The notes beneath the pieces are model-generated. The model was not told where the DNA came from and searched no databases. It saw only the letters and a program-made list of their open reading frames with translations. From positions 1 through 64,000 of the forward strand of contig NZ_MLYP01000010.1 of NCBI RefSeq assembly GCF_001866645.1: 64,000 nucleotides of DNA, read 5' to 3'. Each line of letters begins with the position of its first letter. Position 1 is the first letter of the stretch. The position numbers and the translations under genes were made by a program. The DNA is from Streptomyces colonosanans. Lineage in GTDB: Bacteria > Actinomycetota > Actinomycetes > Streptomycetales > Streptomycetaceae. Positions 1 to 9,934 of the stretch are shown here, piece by piece.

Positions 1-227
1 CGGGGACCCGCCCGGCCCCGGGGACCCGCCCCCAGACGACGGCGGCGATCAGCGGCCTGGTCACGGCGTCGCTGGCGCTCGTGGTGGTGGTGACGACGTT
101 CACGGCCCAGCTGGTCTACCGCGACTACTACACATGCGTGGGCGACGCCCTGACGAGCTCGGCGAAGCAGTCCTGCAGCACCTTGCTGCCGAAGGAGCTG
201 CAGGGAGTGCTGGAGTCGCAGGACTGA
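1..227 (+). CDS. C-terminal end of a small membrane protein (5' truncated)
   Basis: The open frame enters from the left edge (codons start at base 3) and stops at TGA 225-227, leaving about 74 residues. A hydrophobic stretch ([20 protein letters not shown]) suggests one membrane helix, followed by a short hydrophilic tail with two cysteines (YYTCVGDAL and KQSCSTLL). Codons keep the strong G/C third-position bias of a real gene. I do not recognise the family; small membrane proteins of this kind are common beside the PerM-like gene in Streptomyces. It converges on the next gene across about 107 bp. Confidence 0.6.
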   Translation, partial: GTRPAPGTRPQTTAAISGLVTASLALVVVVTTFTAQLVYRDYYTCVGDALTSSAKQSCSTLLPKELQGVLESQD

Positions 228-334
228 CAGGCCGGTGACACGGGCCCGGCACGGCCTGCGCGGCCGGAACCACCGCATCCGGCACAACCGCGCGCCATCG
301 CCGCGTCATGGCACCGGGTGCGGTTCCGGTGCCC

Positions 335-1978
335 TCATCCGCCCGGTCCGGGCTCCTTCGGCAGGGCCGGCGGGAACGGGTCCGCCTCGGGCGGAAGCGC
401 CTCGTACGGCTTGAGGTCCGGGTCCTCCCACGCCGTGTCCCGTGGGACGTCGGTGCGAGGCGCGGGCGCCGGGATCTGAAGGGGCTCCGGGGCCGTCGGC
501 GAAACAACCGGGATCGCGGGCGCCGCCACCCGGGGCTCCCGTCCCCGCCACCACCGCGGCCCGCGGCACCCCTCGTCGCGCTCCTCCGCCTTCCGGCCCT
601 CGCCCTTCCGCCTCCCTCCCTTCGGGCCCTCTTCCTTGCCGCACTTCCGCAGCCGCCACGCCCGTACCGCCAGCGCCACCGGCATCCCCACCCCCACCGT
701 CCAGCCGGCCGCGGCACCGCCCACCTGCCACCCCACCGGCCCGAACCGCGACAGCGCGGCCACCCCGAGCGGCCCGCCCGCCGCCTGGGCAAGCCCGCCG
801 AGCAGTACCCCGCACACCATCCCCGCCACCACGACCGCCCCCGCCGTCCTCCCGGCCGACCACGCGGCATCCCGCGCCCGGTCCCGGCACGCCGCCCGCG
901 CCACGAACCGCCCCACCGTCACGCCCGCCGCGACCGGCACCACCGCCACTGCCCAGCGCAGCGGCCCGCCTCCAACCTCGGGTACGGCCGCAAGCAGCGG
1001 AAACGGCGGCAGCGGCGCCGAGAGCCGCGCCGTGGACAACGGCCCGGCCGACTGCCCGACGCCCAGCGCGAACCCGGGGCCGAGCCCGTACGCCGCCCCC
1101 CACACCGCCGCGTTCGGGAACAGCGCCACCGCCAGCAGCAGCACGGCACACCGCCCCGACCACCCTTGCGTCAGCTGAAGGAACGACACCCGGGCCGCCC
1201 CGCCGTGCCACACCAGCGATACGGCCGCGAGCACCGCGCCGCCGGCCACCAGCACCACCGCTCCGGCCGTGGCGGCCCGTACGGCGTCCCTCAGCCACAG
1301 CCGCCCGTCGCGCTCGAGTGCCCCGGCGGCGCCCGCCCGCCGCATGCTCGCGGGCAGCCGCTCAAGTCCCCGGCGCTTCCGCCGCGACGGTGACCCCCAC
1401 GGGCGCCCGTACGCCGTCCACACGCCCGCCCCCGCTGCCGCGGCGGCGACCAGCGGCAGGCACACGGCGGTCCACGTCCACGACGGCCGCAGCGGCCCGC
1501 CCCAGGCGTACAGCGCCACGACCGCGCCCAGTCCGAGATAGCCCACCACCACGCCGCACCAGGCCGTGCGCGCGCCCACAAGCGGCACGTCGTCCCCCTC
1601 GGCAGCGTCCGCGCGGTCCCCGTACGCGGCGTCGCGTGCCGCCCGGTGCAGCAGCCATACCGGCAGCAGAGCCGTCAGCAGCGGGGTGAGCCCCACGGGC
1701 GCGGGCACGCCGGAGAGCGTCTCGGTGCGGACGAGTACGACGCCGTGCGCCTGTAGCCACAGCGCCGCGGCCAGGTGCAGGACGCTGTCGGGTCCGCTGT
1801 CGGGGTACGGGAAGCTGATCCACAGCACCATCACGAGCAGGACGAGCACGCCGAGCCCCAGCGTCGCGGCGACGACACCGCCCAGGAGGCAGGCGCCCAC
1901 TCCGGGCGAGGGGTCACGTGCCCGGATGCGCGGGGGCGATGGCGTTCGGCGGTCGGTCCATGGCGTCACGACCGCCAT
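335..1978 (-). CDS. DUF6350 family polytopic membrane protein (PerM-like)
   Basis: About 547 residues, almost entirely hydrophobic helices with Gly/Ala/Val-rich segments, so an integral membrane protein with probably 10 or more spans. Composition and position between sucD and the purine genes fit the actinobacterial DUF6350 family, which databases label cell division protein PerM; this is family recall, not a search. The C-terminal ~100 residues are a charged, Pro-rich cytoplasmic tail ending in [10 protein letters not shown] place the start at ATG 1978. An in-frame GTG at 1996 directly behind GAGGAG is an alternative. The longer frame upstream to 2179 lacks membrane character and is probably not translated. 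Transcription runs away from the sucD terminator, so the gene needs its own promoter in 1979-2196. Confidence 0.75.
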   Translation of the reverse strand: MAVVTPWTDRRTPSPPRIRARDPSPGVGACLLGGVVAATLGLGVLVLLVMVLWISFPYPDSGPDSVLHLAAALWLQAHGVVLVRTETLSGVPAPVGLTPLLTALLPVWLLHRAARDAAYGDRADAAEGDDVPLVGARTAWCGVVVGYLGLGAVVALYAWGGPLRPSWTWTAVCLPLVAAAAAGAGVWTAYGRPWGSPSRRKRRGLERLPASMRRAGAAGALERDGRLWLRDAVRAATAGAVVLVAGGAVLAAVSLVWHGGAARVSFLQLTQGWSGRCAVLLLAVALFPNAAVWGAAYGLGPGFALGVGQSAGPLSTARLSAPLPPFPLLAAVPEVGGGPLRWAVAVVPVAAGVTVGRFVARAACRDRARDAAWSAGRTAGAVVVAGMVCGVLLGGLAQAAGGPLGVAALSRFGPVGWQVGGAAAGWTVGVGMPVALAVRAWRLRKCGKEEGPKGGRRKGEGRKAEERDEGCRGPRWWRGREPRVAAPAIPVVSPTAPEPLQIPAPAPRTDVPRDTAWEDPDLKPYEALPPEADPFPPALPKEPGPGG

Positions 1979-2196
1979 GCTCCCAACGGCACGCACTTTC
2001 TCCTCGTAACAGGAGAAGCTCGGATGTGTCGCCCAACATACGCTTATGTGCGTTTTCGTATGGCGGCTGCACCGCGACGCGGCAGCGGGGCAGGGCCGCC
2101 TTCCTCTCCCGAGCGACCGGCTCTCCGAGCGAAACTCGGCGCGAGGGTCCACAAAGGCCCGGGGTGGCTGGTTTCGCAATCACACCGAGCACGTGC

Positions 2197-2247
2197 ACAC
2201 GCGGACGGGCCCGCACCCCGGTGTGGGGTGCGGGCCCGTCCGCGTGT
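2197..2247 (-). terminator. Strong hairpin terminator of sucCD
   Basis: A perfect 23-bp inverted repeat (arms 2197-2219 and 2225-2247, loop of 5) begins 40 bases past the sucD stop codon. There is no T-tract, as is usual for Streptomyces terminators. The stem is symmetric and would also block transcription entering from the other side. Confidence 0.85.
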
Positions 2248-2286
2248 GTCCACGGCCCGGTCGGCGTCAGCCGACCCGGGCTGCGA

Positions 2287-3171
2287 TCAGCTGCCGAGGA
2301 TGGCCCGGGCGAGCTTCGCCGTCTCGGTGGGCGTCTTGCCGACCTTGACGCCGGCCGCCTCCAGCGCCTCCTTCTTCGCCTGGGCGGTGCCCGACGAACC
2401 GGAGACGATGGCGCCCGCGTGACCCATGGTCTTGCCCTCGGGCGCGGTGAAGCCCGCGACGTAGCCGACGACCGGCTTGGTCACGTTCTCCTTGATGAAG
2501 GCCGCGGCCCGCTCCTCGGCGTCGCCACCGATCTCGCCGATCATGACGATCAGGTCGGTCTCGGGGTCGTCCTGGAACGCCTTGAGCGCGTCGATGTGCG
2601 TGGTGCCGATGATCGGGTCACCACCGATGCCGACACAGGTCGTGAAGCCGATGTCGCGCAGCTCGTACATCATCTGGTACGTCAGCGTGCCGGACTTCGA
2701 GACCAGGCCGATACGACCCGGCTTGGTGATGTCGGCCGGGATGATGCCGGCGTTCGACTGGCCCGGGGTGATCAGACCGGGGCAGTTCGGACCGACGATC
2801 CGGGTCTTGTTGCCCTTCTTGCCGGCGTACGCCCAGAAGGCGGCGGTGTCGTGGACCGCGATGCCCTCGGTGATGACGACCGCGAGCGGGATCTCGGCGT
2901 CGATCGCCTCGATCACGGCGTCCTTGGTGAACTTCTCCGGGACGAAGATGACCGTGACGTCGGCGCCGGTCTTCTCCATCGCGTCGGCCACGGACCCGAA
3001 CACCGGGATCTCCGTGCCGTCGAAGTCGACGACCTGACCCGCCTTACGCGGGTTGACGCCACCGACGATGTTCGTGCCGGAAGCCAGCATGCGCCGGGTG
3101 TGCTTCTGGCCCTCGGAGCCGGTCATGCCCTGGACGATGACCTTGGATTCCTTGGTGAGGAAGATAGCCAT
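2287..3171 (-). CDS. sucD: Succinate-CoA ligase (ADP/GDP-forming), alpha subunit
   Basis: Encodes 294 residues, the usual SucD length. SucD carries the phospho-histidine that relays phosphate between succinyl-CoA and the nucleotide in the TCA-cycle step succinyl-CoA + Pi + NDP to succinate + CoA + NTP. The N-terminal CoA-binding Rossmann domain is plain ([11 protein letters not shown], then the GGVNPRK loop), as is the active-site His motif [14 protein letters not shown] near residue 248. Start ATG 3171 lies 20 bases after the sucC stop, the standard sucCD operon arrangement. A strong terminator follows. Confidence 0.98.
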   Translation of the reverse strand: MAIFLTKESKVIVQGMTGSEGQKHTRRMLASGTNIVGGVNPRKAGQVVDFDGTEIPVFGSVADAMEKTGADVTVIFVPEKFTKDAVIEAIDAEIPLAVVITEGIAVHDTAAFWAYAGKKGNKTRIVGPNCPGLITPGQSNAGIIPADITKPGRIGLVSKSGTLTYQMMYELRDIGFTTCVGIGGDPIIGTTHIDALKAFQDDPETDLIVMIGEIGGDAEERAAAFIKENVTKPVVGYVAGFTAPEGKTMGHAGAIVSGSSGTAQAKKEALEAAGVKVGKTPTETAKLARAILGS

Positions 3172-3191
3172 GGTGTGTGTGACCTCGTCCC

Positions 3192-4373
3192 TTACTTCGC
3201 GGCAGCAGCCAGCTCGGCGGCCTTGTCGGCCGCGCCGTCCATGGTGTCCACGCGCTGCACGAGCGGGTGGTTGCGGTCGTCCAGGATCTGGCGACCCAGC
3301 TCGGCGTTGTTGCCGTCCAGACGCACGACCAGCGGCTTGGTGACCTCTTCGCCCTTGGACTCCAGGAGCTCCAGGGCCTGCACGATGCCGTTGGCGACAG
3401 CGTCACAGGCGGTGATGCCACCGAAGACGTTGACGAACACGGACTTGACGTCCGGGTCGCCGAGGATGATCTCCAGGCCGTTCGCCATGACCTCGGCGGA
3501 GGCGCCGCCACCGATGTCGAGGAAGTTGGCGGGCTTGACACCCTTGTGGTTCTCACCGGCGTAGGCGACGACGTCCAGGGTGGACATGACCAGCCCGGCG
3601 CCGTTGCCGATGATGCCGACCTCGCCGTCGAGCTTGACGTAGTTGAGGTTCTTCTCCTTGGCGGCCGCCTCGAGCGGGTTGGCGGCGGCCTTGTCGTGGA
3701 GTTCCTCGAACTCGGGGTGACGGAACTCGGCGTTCTCGTCCAGGGACACCTTGCCGTCGAGGGCGATGACGTCACCGGAGGCGACCTTGGCCAGCGGGTT
3801 GACCTCGACCAGGAGGGCGTCCTCCTTGATGAAGACCTCCCAGAGGCTGACCAGGACGTCGGCGACCTTGTCGGCGACCTCGGCCGGGAACTTGGCCGCG
3901 GCGACGATCTCCTGGGCCTTCGCCTTGTCGACACCGTCGATGGCGTCGACCGCGATCTTGGCGACGGCCTCGGGGCGGGTGGCCGCGACCTCCTCGATCT
4001 CCATGCCGCCCTCGACGGAGGCGATGGAGAGGAAGGTGCGGTTGGCGCGGTCGAGGAGGAAGGAGACGTAGTACTCCTCGAGGATCTCCGGGGCCGTCTC
4101 GGCGAGCATCACCTTGTGGACCGTGTGGCCCTTGATGTCCATGCCGAGGATGTCCGTCGCGCGGGCGACGGCCTCGTCCGGGGTGGCGGCCAGCTTGACG
4201 CCACCGGCCTTGCCGCGACCACCGACCTTCACCTGGGCCTTGACGACCGACTTGCCGCCCAGCCTCTCGGTGATCTCGCGCGCCGCCTCAGGCGTGTCGA
4301 TGACTTCACCGGCCAGCACCGGTACACCGTGCTTGGCGAAGAGGTCCCTCGCCTGGTACTCGAACAGGTCCAC
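3192..4373 (-). CDS. sucC: Succinate-CoA ligase, beta subunit
   Basis: Encodes 393 residues beginning [19 protein letters not shown], the canonical SucC N-terminus. It has an ATP-grasp nucleotide-binding domain in the first ~235 residues ([18 protein letters not shown]) and a C-terminal CoA-ligase flavodoxin-like domain ([19 protein letters not shown]). It pairs with SucD in the cytoplasmic TCA-cycle enzyme. The start is GTG at 4371-4373 with GGAAGC-type Shine-Dalgarno sequence just upstream. First gene of the sucCD operon; its promoter must lie in the 600-bp leader region to the right. Confidence 0.98.
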   Translation of the reverse strand: MDLFEYQARDLFAKHGVPVLAGEVIDTPEAAREITERLGGKSVVKAQVKVGGRGKAGGVKLAATPDEAVARATDILGMDIKGHTVHKVMLAETAPEILEEYYVSFLLDRANRTFLSIASVEGGMEIEEVAATRPEAVAKIAVDAIDGVDKAKAQEIVAAAKFPAEVADKVADVLVSLWEVFIKEDALLVEVNPLAKVASGDVIALDGKVSLDENAEFRHPEFEELHDKAAANPLEAAAKEKNLNYVKLDGEVGIIGNGAGLVMSTLDVVAYAGENHKGVKPANFLDIGGGASAEVMANGLEIILGDPDVKSVFVNVFGGITACDAVANGIVQALELLESKGEEVTKPLVVRLDGNNAELGRQILDDRNHPLVQRVDTMDGAADKAAELAAAAK

Positions 4374-4976
4374 GCGCTTCCGTCCCTATCAGTGATCTCG
4401 CGGTTCGTGGTTCGTTGGATGCGTGGGCGTGCCGCGAAGGGCAACGTGACGTCCGCACTGTCACTAGGGAGGCGCACACGGTGTCCGAGCGCGCGGCATG
4501 TCCGTCTCGCAGGTTATCGCCGCATGCAGTGGGGCTCTAAATCGCAGCTCGCCCCTGAGCGGTGATACCTGTCACACGCGCGGCCGAGCCGGCAGGGTCC
4601 CACCGGGGGCGGGATTGACCCGATGGGCCCCTTGTGTCACGCCACAGGGGGCCGCCCGGCAGGTCGGCGCGATTGCGGTCGGGCATGGGCCGACGACTTT
4701 CGGCCGTCCGGGTCCTCGGCCCCGCGAAGTCACCGTACGAGGGAGCCGCAGCGCGCGCCGTACGGCAGCGGTGATTCAGACGCCGTACTGCCGGTACCTG
4801 CCCGCCTCAGGTGGTCCGGGTGTGACGGCGGCCCCTGACACCGGTCACCGTACGGCCGGCCGGCGAGCCGGCGCCCGTCCCGGCGGTTCCGGCCGTGCCC
4901 TGTGACGAACGGCGCGTCCCGCCACGCGACCTCTGTGCGAACGGCCGGTCTCGCCCACGCCCCCACCCGCGAGGCG
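4374..4976. other. Intergenic region upstream of sucC
   Basis: About 600 bp with no credible gene. It must hold the sucC promoter on the minus strand and the 3' end of the VWA operon. The one clear structure is the hairpin at 4626-4653, listed separately. Short ORFs here have random codon use and I reject them. Confidence 0.5.
4626..4653. terminator. Hairpin, possible terminator
   Basis: An 11-bp stem (arms 4626-4636 and 4643-4653, one G-U pair, loop of 6) rich in G/C. It sits roughly 320 bases beyond the VWA gene stop and about 250 bases upstream of sucC, so it could end readthrough from the VWA operon or insulate the sucC promoter. Confidence 0.45.
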
Positions 4977-6176
4977 TCACGCCGCCTCCGGTACCGGCAG
5001 GGGCCGCTTCTCGATCGCCGCCGCCATCACCTCCGGGAACAGGTCGGGCGTGCACGCAAAGGCCGGTGCGCCCAGCGTCGCGAGCGCCGCCGCGTGCTCG
5101 CGGTCGTACGCGGGCGCCCCCTCGTCGGAGAGCGCGAGCAGCGTCACGAACTGGACCCCCGACGTCTTCATCGCCGCCACCCGCTTGAGCATCTCGTTCC
5201 GGATCCCCCCTTCGTACAGATCACTGATGAGGACCACGACGGTCTCCGCGGGCCGGGTGATCCGGGACTGGCAGTACGCCAGCGCCCGGTTGATGTCCGT
5301 GCCGCCGCCGAGCTGAGTTCCGAAGAGGACGTCGACGGGGTCGTCGAGCTGGTCGGTGAGATCGACGACGGCCGTGTCGAAGACGACGAGCCGGGTGGCG
5401 ATGGACCGCATGGACGCGAGGACCGCACCGAACACGGACGCGTACACCACCGACGCCGCCATCGAGCCCGACTGGTCGACGCAGAGGATGACCTCCTTCT
5501 TCACGGACTGGGACGCCCGCCCGTACCCGATCAGCCGCTCCGGCACCACCGTGCGGTACTCGGGCAGATAGTGCTTGAGGTTGGCCGCTATCGTCCGGTT
5601 CCAGTCGATGTCGTGGTGGCGGGGCCGGGTGATCCGGGCGCTGCGGTCGAGGGCACCGGTGAGCGTGGCCCGGGTGCGGGTGGCGAGCTGCTTCTCCAGG
5701 TCCTCGACGACCTTGCGCACCACCGTCCGCGCCGTCTCCTTGGTGGTCTCCGGCATCGCCTTGTTCAGCGAGAGCAGCGTGCCGACCAGATGCACGTCCG
5801 CCTCGACCGCCTCCAGCATCTCCGGCTCCATCAGCAGCGTGGACAGCCCGAGCCGGTCGATGGCGTCACGCTGCATGACCTGCACGACGGACGAGGGGAA
5901 GTACGTCCGGATGTCCCCGAGCCAGCGCGCCACGGACGGCGCGGACGCCCCGAGCCCCGCCGAACGGTCCCGCCCCCGCTGCGACTTGTCCCCCTTGCCG
6001 TACAGCGCGGCCAGTGCCCCGTCCATCGCCGCGTCCTGCCCGGTGAGTCCGCACCCGGTGCCGTCCGCCGCGTCTCCCCCGAGCACGAGCCGCCATCGCC
6101 GCAGGCGCTCGCCGGCCTCGGGGGGCCGGCCGCCCGAGGGAGCGGCCTGATCGCAATCGGTCCTCTGTGTGCTCAT
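4977..6176 (-). CDS. VWA domain protein of the MoxR/DUF5682 cluster
   Basis: Encodes 399 residues. The C-terminal half (about 228-395) is a von Willebrand factor A domain with a metal-ion-dependent adhesion site: DQSGSMA at 234-240, followed by helices typical of cobalt-chelatase/MoxR-partner VWA proteins. The N-terminal half is helical and charged with no motif I recognise. VWA proteins of this type work with MoxR-class AAA ATPases as metal-insertion or complex-remodelling chaperones (established for the class; the substrate here is unknown). The start codon overlaps the DUF5682 stop as ATGA (6173-6176), so translation is coupled. It is the last gene of the four-gene leftward operon. Confidence 0.9.
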   Translation of the reverse strand: MSTQRTDCDQAAPSGGRPPEAGERLRRWRLVLGGDAADGTGCGLTGQDAAMDGALAALYGKGDKSQRGRDRSAGLGASAPSVARWLGDIRTYFPSSVVQVMQRDAIDRLGLSTLLMEPEMLEAVEADVHLVGTLLSLNKAMPETTKETARTVVRKVVEDLEKQLATRTRATLTGALDRSARITRPRHHDIDWNRTIAANLKHYLPEYRTVVPERLIGYGRASQSVKKEVILCVDQSGSMAASVVYASVFGAVLASMRSIATRLVVFDTAVVDLTDQLDDPVDVLFGTQLGGGTDINRALAYCQSRITRPAETVVVLISDLYEGGIRNEMLKRVAAMKTSGVQFVTLLALSDEGAPAYDREHAAALATLGAPAFACTPDLFPEVMAAAIEKRPLPVPEAA

Positions 6177-8575
6177 CGGGCCACTCCCACAAGGTCGTCG
6201 ACATCGCTTCCGGCGGACTCGTCCAGGCCGAGCAGCAGCCGCAGCAGCGGCACCACCGCGTCCGCCCGCTCGATGTCGGGCTCGGACGCAAACCCGGGGA
6301 CGCCCGCCCCGGCGTTCTCCGCGCCCCCACGCACACCCGGCCCGCGCCGCACCAGCTCACCGAGCGTGCGCCGCACCCCCTGCTCATACACCGAGAACGT
6401 GCGCCGCAGCAGGGGCAGTACGTCGGTGAACGCCTCCGCCGGGACCCCGGTCAGCCATGCGTCGACCAGTCCGAGCAGCCGCTCGTCGTGCACGAGCAGC
6501 ATCCCGCCGCCCGAGCCGCCCCCGACGAACCCCTCGATCCACGCGGCCGCGTCCGCCGGCGCCGTCCCCGGCGACAGCACGAGCCCCATGAGCCGCGCGG
6601 CCTCCTCCTGCGTCACCTCCCCGTCGTCCAGGAGCAGACGCACGGCCCGCCCGCGGACGATGCCCGCGACGGTGCCCCGTACGGAGAGCGCCCGCAGCAC
6701 CGAGCACCACCGTCCGCGTATGTCGCCGTGGGCCTCGGCGATCGCCTCTCCGAGCAGCCCCACCGCCCCGTGCACCGCGTCCACATGGCGTCGCATCTCC
6801 GCGGCCGCCTCCGCGTCGAGCGCGGCACACGCCGGTGGCAGCCCGACGAACACGCGCTCGGCAAGGCCCGCCGCGACGCCCGCCAGTGCCCGGGTGTCCG
6901 TGCCGCGCACATCCCCGTAGCGCAGGGAGCGGACCAGGGCGGGCAGAGCCTCGGCGAGATGGCCGACGTCGGCGTCGAGGGCCGCGCGGTCGGCGAGGAC
7001 CCGCATCACCTCGGGCAGCGCGTCCGGCAGCTCCGCCAGCAGGCAGCGCTCGGCGAGCGCCGTGACGTCGGCGAGTGCCTGCGCGCCGACCGCGTCCGCC
7101 TCAGCCTTGGCGGTCGCGGCGGCGAGCACGGTCGTCCCCCACACCCCGGCCTCGGCGACCCGCACCGCCAGCTCCGGCTCCCAGTGCAGCCGCCAGGTCT
7201 CCCGGAACGTCCCCGTGCTGCCGCGCGAGGCCGCGGGCTCGCCCCAGCCGACGCCGAGCAGACGCAGCCGGTGCAGCAGCCGGCTGCGCGCGGCGTCCGT
7301 CTCCTTGCGCAGGTCCAGCTCCAGCTCCCGCTCCCGCGACTCCGGTTTGAGCCGCAGCCGCTTCTGGAGCCGCGCGAGATCCCGCTGCAACGGCACGGCG
7401 GGGGCCGACGCCGGCACCTCCCCCAGGACATCGCCGACCACGAGCCGGTCGCGCACCAGCGCCAGCGGCACGTCCGAGCCCTCGCACATCACCGCCCGCA
7501 CCGCGTCGGTCGTCTCGGACAGCCCCGGCAGGGGACGTCCGCGCAGCGCCGCCAGTGTCCCGGCGAGCCGGACCGCCTCGATGACATGCGCGGACGACAC
7601 GATCCGGTCCTCCTCGCGCAGCAGACCGGCGACCTTGGTCAACCACCGCTCGACCGGCCGGTCCGGGGCCTCGAACAGATGCCCGTACCAGCCGGGCGAG
7701 TCGATGCCCGCGCCATAGCCGCCGGCCCGGGACAGCCTTCGGTACGTCCAGGGCACCCAGGTCATGTCCGTCTTCACCTTGGGCAGCCCCTTCAACAGGG
7801 CGCGGTCGGCGGCGGCGGTGGTCCTCCGCCGCAGCGCGGGCACGTGCCAGGCCCCGCACACGACGGCCACGTCATGCCCGACCTCCCTCTGTGCGGCGCG
7901 TACTTGGAGCCTCATACAGGCCTCCCGCACGAGGTCACGCTCGGGTCCCCCGGTGCCGTACTCCTCCCGCAGCGCCGTCATGGCGTCCTCCAGTGCGGCG
8001 AACGGCGCGAGCACATCGCCCTTCCCCGCGCCCCGGTGCTCGACGACGTCCTCCCACCAGCGCTCCGGGTCGTCGTACCCGGCGGTTTCGGCGAGCACGG
8101 CGAGAGGGTCCACACGGACGGCGTCGGCGGGGCCCTGGGGCGGGGCGGGGGCTTCGGCCTCCGGCGCCGGCCCCGCGCCCCCGGGCTCGCCCTCCGCGGG
8201 CGCCTGCTCCTCCTTCCCCCACGCCAGCGTGTGCGTGGCCGGCAGGTCGATGAACTTGGCCGCAGCACCGTGTTCCAGGGCCCAGCGGAGCGCCACCCAT
8301 TCCGGGGAGAACTCGGCCAGCGGCCAGAATGCCGACCGCCCGGGCTCGTCCACGGCGTGTGCGAGCAGCGCCACCGGCGGCCGCATCTCCTGGTCGGCCG
8401 CGAGCGGGATCAGGGCGTCCGCCTCCGGCGGCCCCTCGATCAGTACGGCCCGCGGTCGTGCCGCCTCCAGCGCGGCCCGTACCGCCCGCGCGGATCCCGG
8501 GCCGTGATGCCGCACCCCGAACAGCAGTGGCCCCTCGTCGGCCGTCCCGCCCGGCGGCCTGTCAGCGCTTGTCAC
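6173..8575 (-). CDS. DUF5682 family protein, large component of the MoxR-VWA cluster
   Basis: Encodes 800 residues and, as I recall, belongs to DUF5682. The N-terminus contains FGVRHHGPGSARAV, then EGPPEAD, a pattern of early histidines plus an acidic E-G-P motif. This resembles the TraB/Tiki/erythromycin-esterase-like superfamily, in which early Glu/His residues form a metal or catalytic centre; that link is my inference from motif shape. A second conserved block near residues 225-240 reads DVAVVCGAWHVPAL, again with a His in a small-residue strand-turn. The remainder is mainly Ala/Leu/Arg-rich helices, plausible as a scaffold. No signal peptide or membrane segment. It overlaps its neighbours on both sides (ATGA with the VWA gene; 14 bases with the small ORF upstream), so the operon is tightly coupled. 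Confidence 0.85.
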   Translation of the reverse strand: MTSADRPPGGTADEGPLLFGVRHHGPGSARAVRAALEAARPRAVLIEGPPEADALIPLAADQEMRPPVALLAHAVDEPGRSAFWPLAEFSPEWVALRWALEHGAAAKFIDLPATHTLAWGKEEQAPAEGEPGGAGPAPEAEAPAPPQGPADAVRVDPLAVLAETAGYDDPERWWEDVVEHRGAGKGDVLAPFAALEDAMTALREEYGTGGPERDLVREACMRLQVRAAQREVGHDVAVVCGAWHVPALRRRTTAAADRALLKGLPKVKTDMTWVPWTYRRLSRAGGYGAGIDSPGWYGHLFEAPDRPVERWLTKVAGLLREEDRIVSSAHVIEAVRLAGTLAALRGRPLPGLSETTDAVRAVMCEGSDVPLALVRDRLVVGDVLGEVPASAPAVPLQRDLARLQKRLRLKPESRERELELDLRKETDAARSRLLHRLRLLGVGWGEPAASRGSTGTFRETWRLHWEPELAVRVAEAGVWGTTVLAAATAKAEADAVGAQALADVTALAERCLLAELPDALPEVMRVLADRAALDADVGHLAEALPALVRSLRYGDVRGTDTRALAGVAAGLAERVFVGLPPACAALDAEAAAEMRRHVDAVHGAVGLLGEAIAEAHGDIRGRWCSVLRALSVRGTVAGIVRGRAVRLLLDDGEVTQEEAARLMGLVLSPGTAPADAAAWIEGFVGGGSGGGMLLVHDERLLGLVDAWLTGVPAEAFTDVLPLLRRTFSVYEQGVRRTLGELVRRGPGVRGGAENAGAGVPGFASEPDIERADAVVPLLRLLLGLDESAGSDVDDLVGVAR

Positions 8576-8705
8576 CTGATCCCCCTCGCGGCCCGGACCA
8601 CCCCGGGTCGTCGTCCCCGATCGGTCCTGTACTCGCCGGGTCTCCCGCGGCCGTCACACCGCTCGCCCCGCCCGGGAAGGTCCACGCGGAGCCGTAGTCG
8701 TTCAT
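8562..8705 (-). CDS. Small coupled ORF (47 aa) between the MoxR-type ATPase and DUF5682
   Basis: Encodes 47 residues starting MNDYGSAWTFPGG and ending GGSGDKR, rich in Gly, Pro, Asp and Ser and probably disordered. The start codon overlaps the ATPase stop as ATGA (8702-8705), and the frame runs 14 bases into the DUF5682 gene. A non-coding gap would be unlikely to show coupling at both ends, so I take it as a real, easily missed gene. There is no recognisable domain. It could be a small adaptor, or serve mainly to pass ribosomes from the ATPase gene to DUF5682. Confidence 0.5.
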   Translation of the reverse strand: MNDYGSAWTFPGGASGVTAAGDPASTGPIGDDDPGWSGPRGGSGDKR

Positions 8706-9934
8706 GCGGTCACCTCCCGGCACGCGCGGTAGAAGTCCGCCCATCCGTCACGCTCGCGGACCACCGCCTCCAGATACTCCTGCCAGACGACGCGGTCGGC
8801 CGCCGGATCGCGCACGACGGCGCCGAGGATGCCCGCGGCGACATCGCCCGCGCGCAGCACGCCGTCGCCGAAGTGGGCTGCGAGCGCGAGTCCGTTGGTG
8901 ATGACGGAGATCGCCTCGGCGGTGGACAGCGTGCCGCTGGGCGACTTCAGCTTCGTACGGCCGTCGGTCGTGACGCCGCCTCGCAGCTCGCGGAAGACCG
9001 TGACGACACGACGGATCTCGTCGATGCCGTCGGGCACGGCCGGCAGGTCGAGCGAGCGGCCGATCTGATCGACCCGGCGGGAGACGATGTCGACCTCGGC
9101 ATCGGCGCTCTCCGGCAGCGGCAGCACCACCGTGTTGAAGCGGCGGCGCAGCGCGCTCGACAGGTCGTTGACGCCGCGGTCGCGGTCGTTGGCCGTAGCG
9201 ATCAGGTTGAAGCCGCGGACGGCCTGCACCTCCTGCCCCAGCTCCGGTATCGGCAGGGTCTTCTCCGACAGGATCGTGATCAGCGTGTCCTGGACGTCGG
9301 CCGGGATGCGGGTCAGCTCTTCGACGCGTGCGGTCATCCCCTCGGCCATGGCCCGCATGACGGGGCTGGGCACGAGCGCCTCGCGGCTCGGTCCGTGCGC
9401 GAGCAGCCGCGCGTAGTTCCAGCCGTATCGGATCGCCTCTTCCGGTGTCCCGGCCGTGCCCTGCACGAGCAGGGTGGAGTCACCGCTGATGGCCGCCGCC
9501 AGGTGCTCGGACACCCAGGTCTTCGCCGTACCGGGCACGCCGAGCAGGAGCAGGGCGCGGTCGGTGGCGAGCGTGGTGACCGCGACCTCGACGATGCGGC
9601 GCGGACCCACGTACTTCGGCGTGATCACCGTGCCGTCCGGCAGCGTGCCGCCCAGCAGATACGTGGCCACGGCCCACGGCGACAGCTTCCAGCGGGCCGG
9701 GCGGGGGCGGTCGTCCTGTGCGGCCAGCGCGGCGAGTTCGGCCGCGAAGGCGTCCTCGGCGTGCGGCCGCAGTGCCTCGGATGCCCCGTTCCCCTCCCCT
9801 CGCGCCTCGTCGTCCCCCGGCGTGCGCACGGGCACGGATCCCTGCCCGTCCGGGGCGGCGTCCCCGCTCTCGTTCGCGGGCGCGGACACACTCGGACTCG
9901 ATTCGACGGACTTCGGATCAACGGACACACGCAT
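8702..9934 (-). CDS. MoxR-type AAA+ ATPase
   Basis: Encodes 410 residues. After a disordered acidic N-terminus (about 1-75) comes an AAA+ module: Walker A GVPGTAKT at 132-139, a sensor-1 strand FNLIATANDRD, and the DLSSALRRRF arginine-finger region. This fits MoxR/RavA-class ATPases that act as hexamers and remodel targets with VWA partners, and such a partner is three genes downstream. I chose ATG 9934 because GGAGGGGGA lies 8 bases upstream; the open frame extends to 10000 without a ribosome-binding site and overlaps the divergent promoter. First gene of the leftward operon. Confidence 0.9.
   Translation of the reverse strand: MRVSVDPKSVESSPSVSAPANESGDAAPDGQGSVPVRTPGDDEARGEGNGASEALRPHAEDAFAAELAALAAQDDRPRPARWKLSPWAVATYLLGGTLPDGTVITPKYVGPRRIVEVAVTTLATDRALLLLGVPGTAKTWVSEHLAAAISGDSTLLVQGTAGTPEEAIRYGWNYARLLAHGPSREALVPSPVMRAMAEGMTARVEELTRIPADVQDTLITILSEKTLPIPELGQEVQAVRGFNLIATANDRDRGVNDLSSALRRRFNTVVLPLPESADAEVDIVSRRVDQIGRSLDLPAVPDGIDEIRRVVTVFRELRGGVTTDGRTKLKSPSGTLSTAEAISVITNGLALAAHFGDGVLRAGDVAAGILGAVVRDPAADRVVWQEYLEAVVRERDGWADFYRACREVTA

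Noticed and set aside
2287-4565. Long plus-strand frames opposite sucCD
   Set aside because: Mirror frames of sucC and sucD, which are unmistakable on the minus strand.
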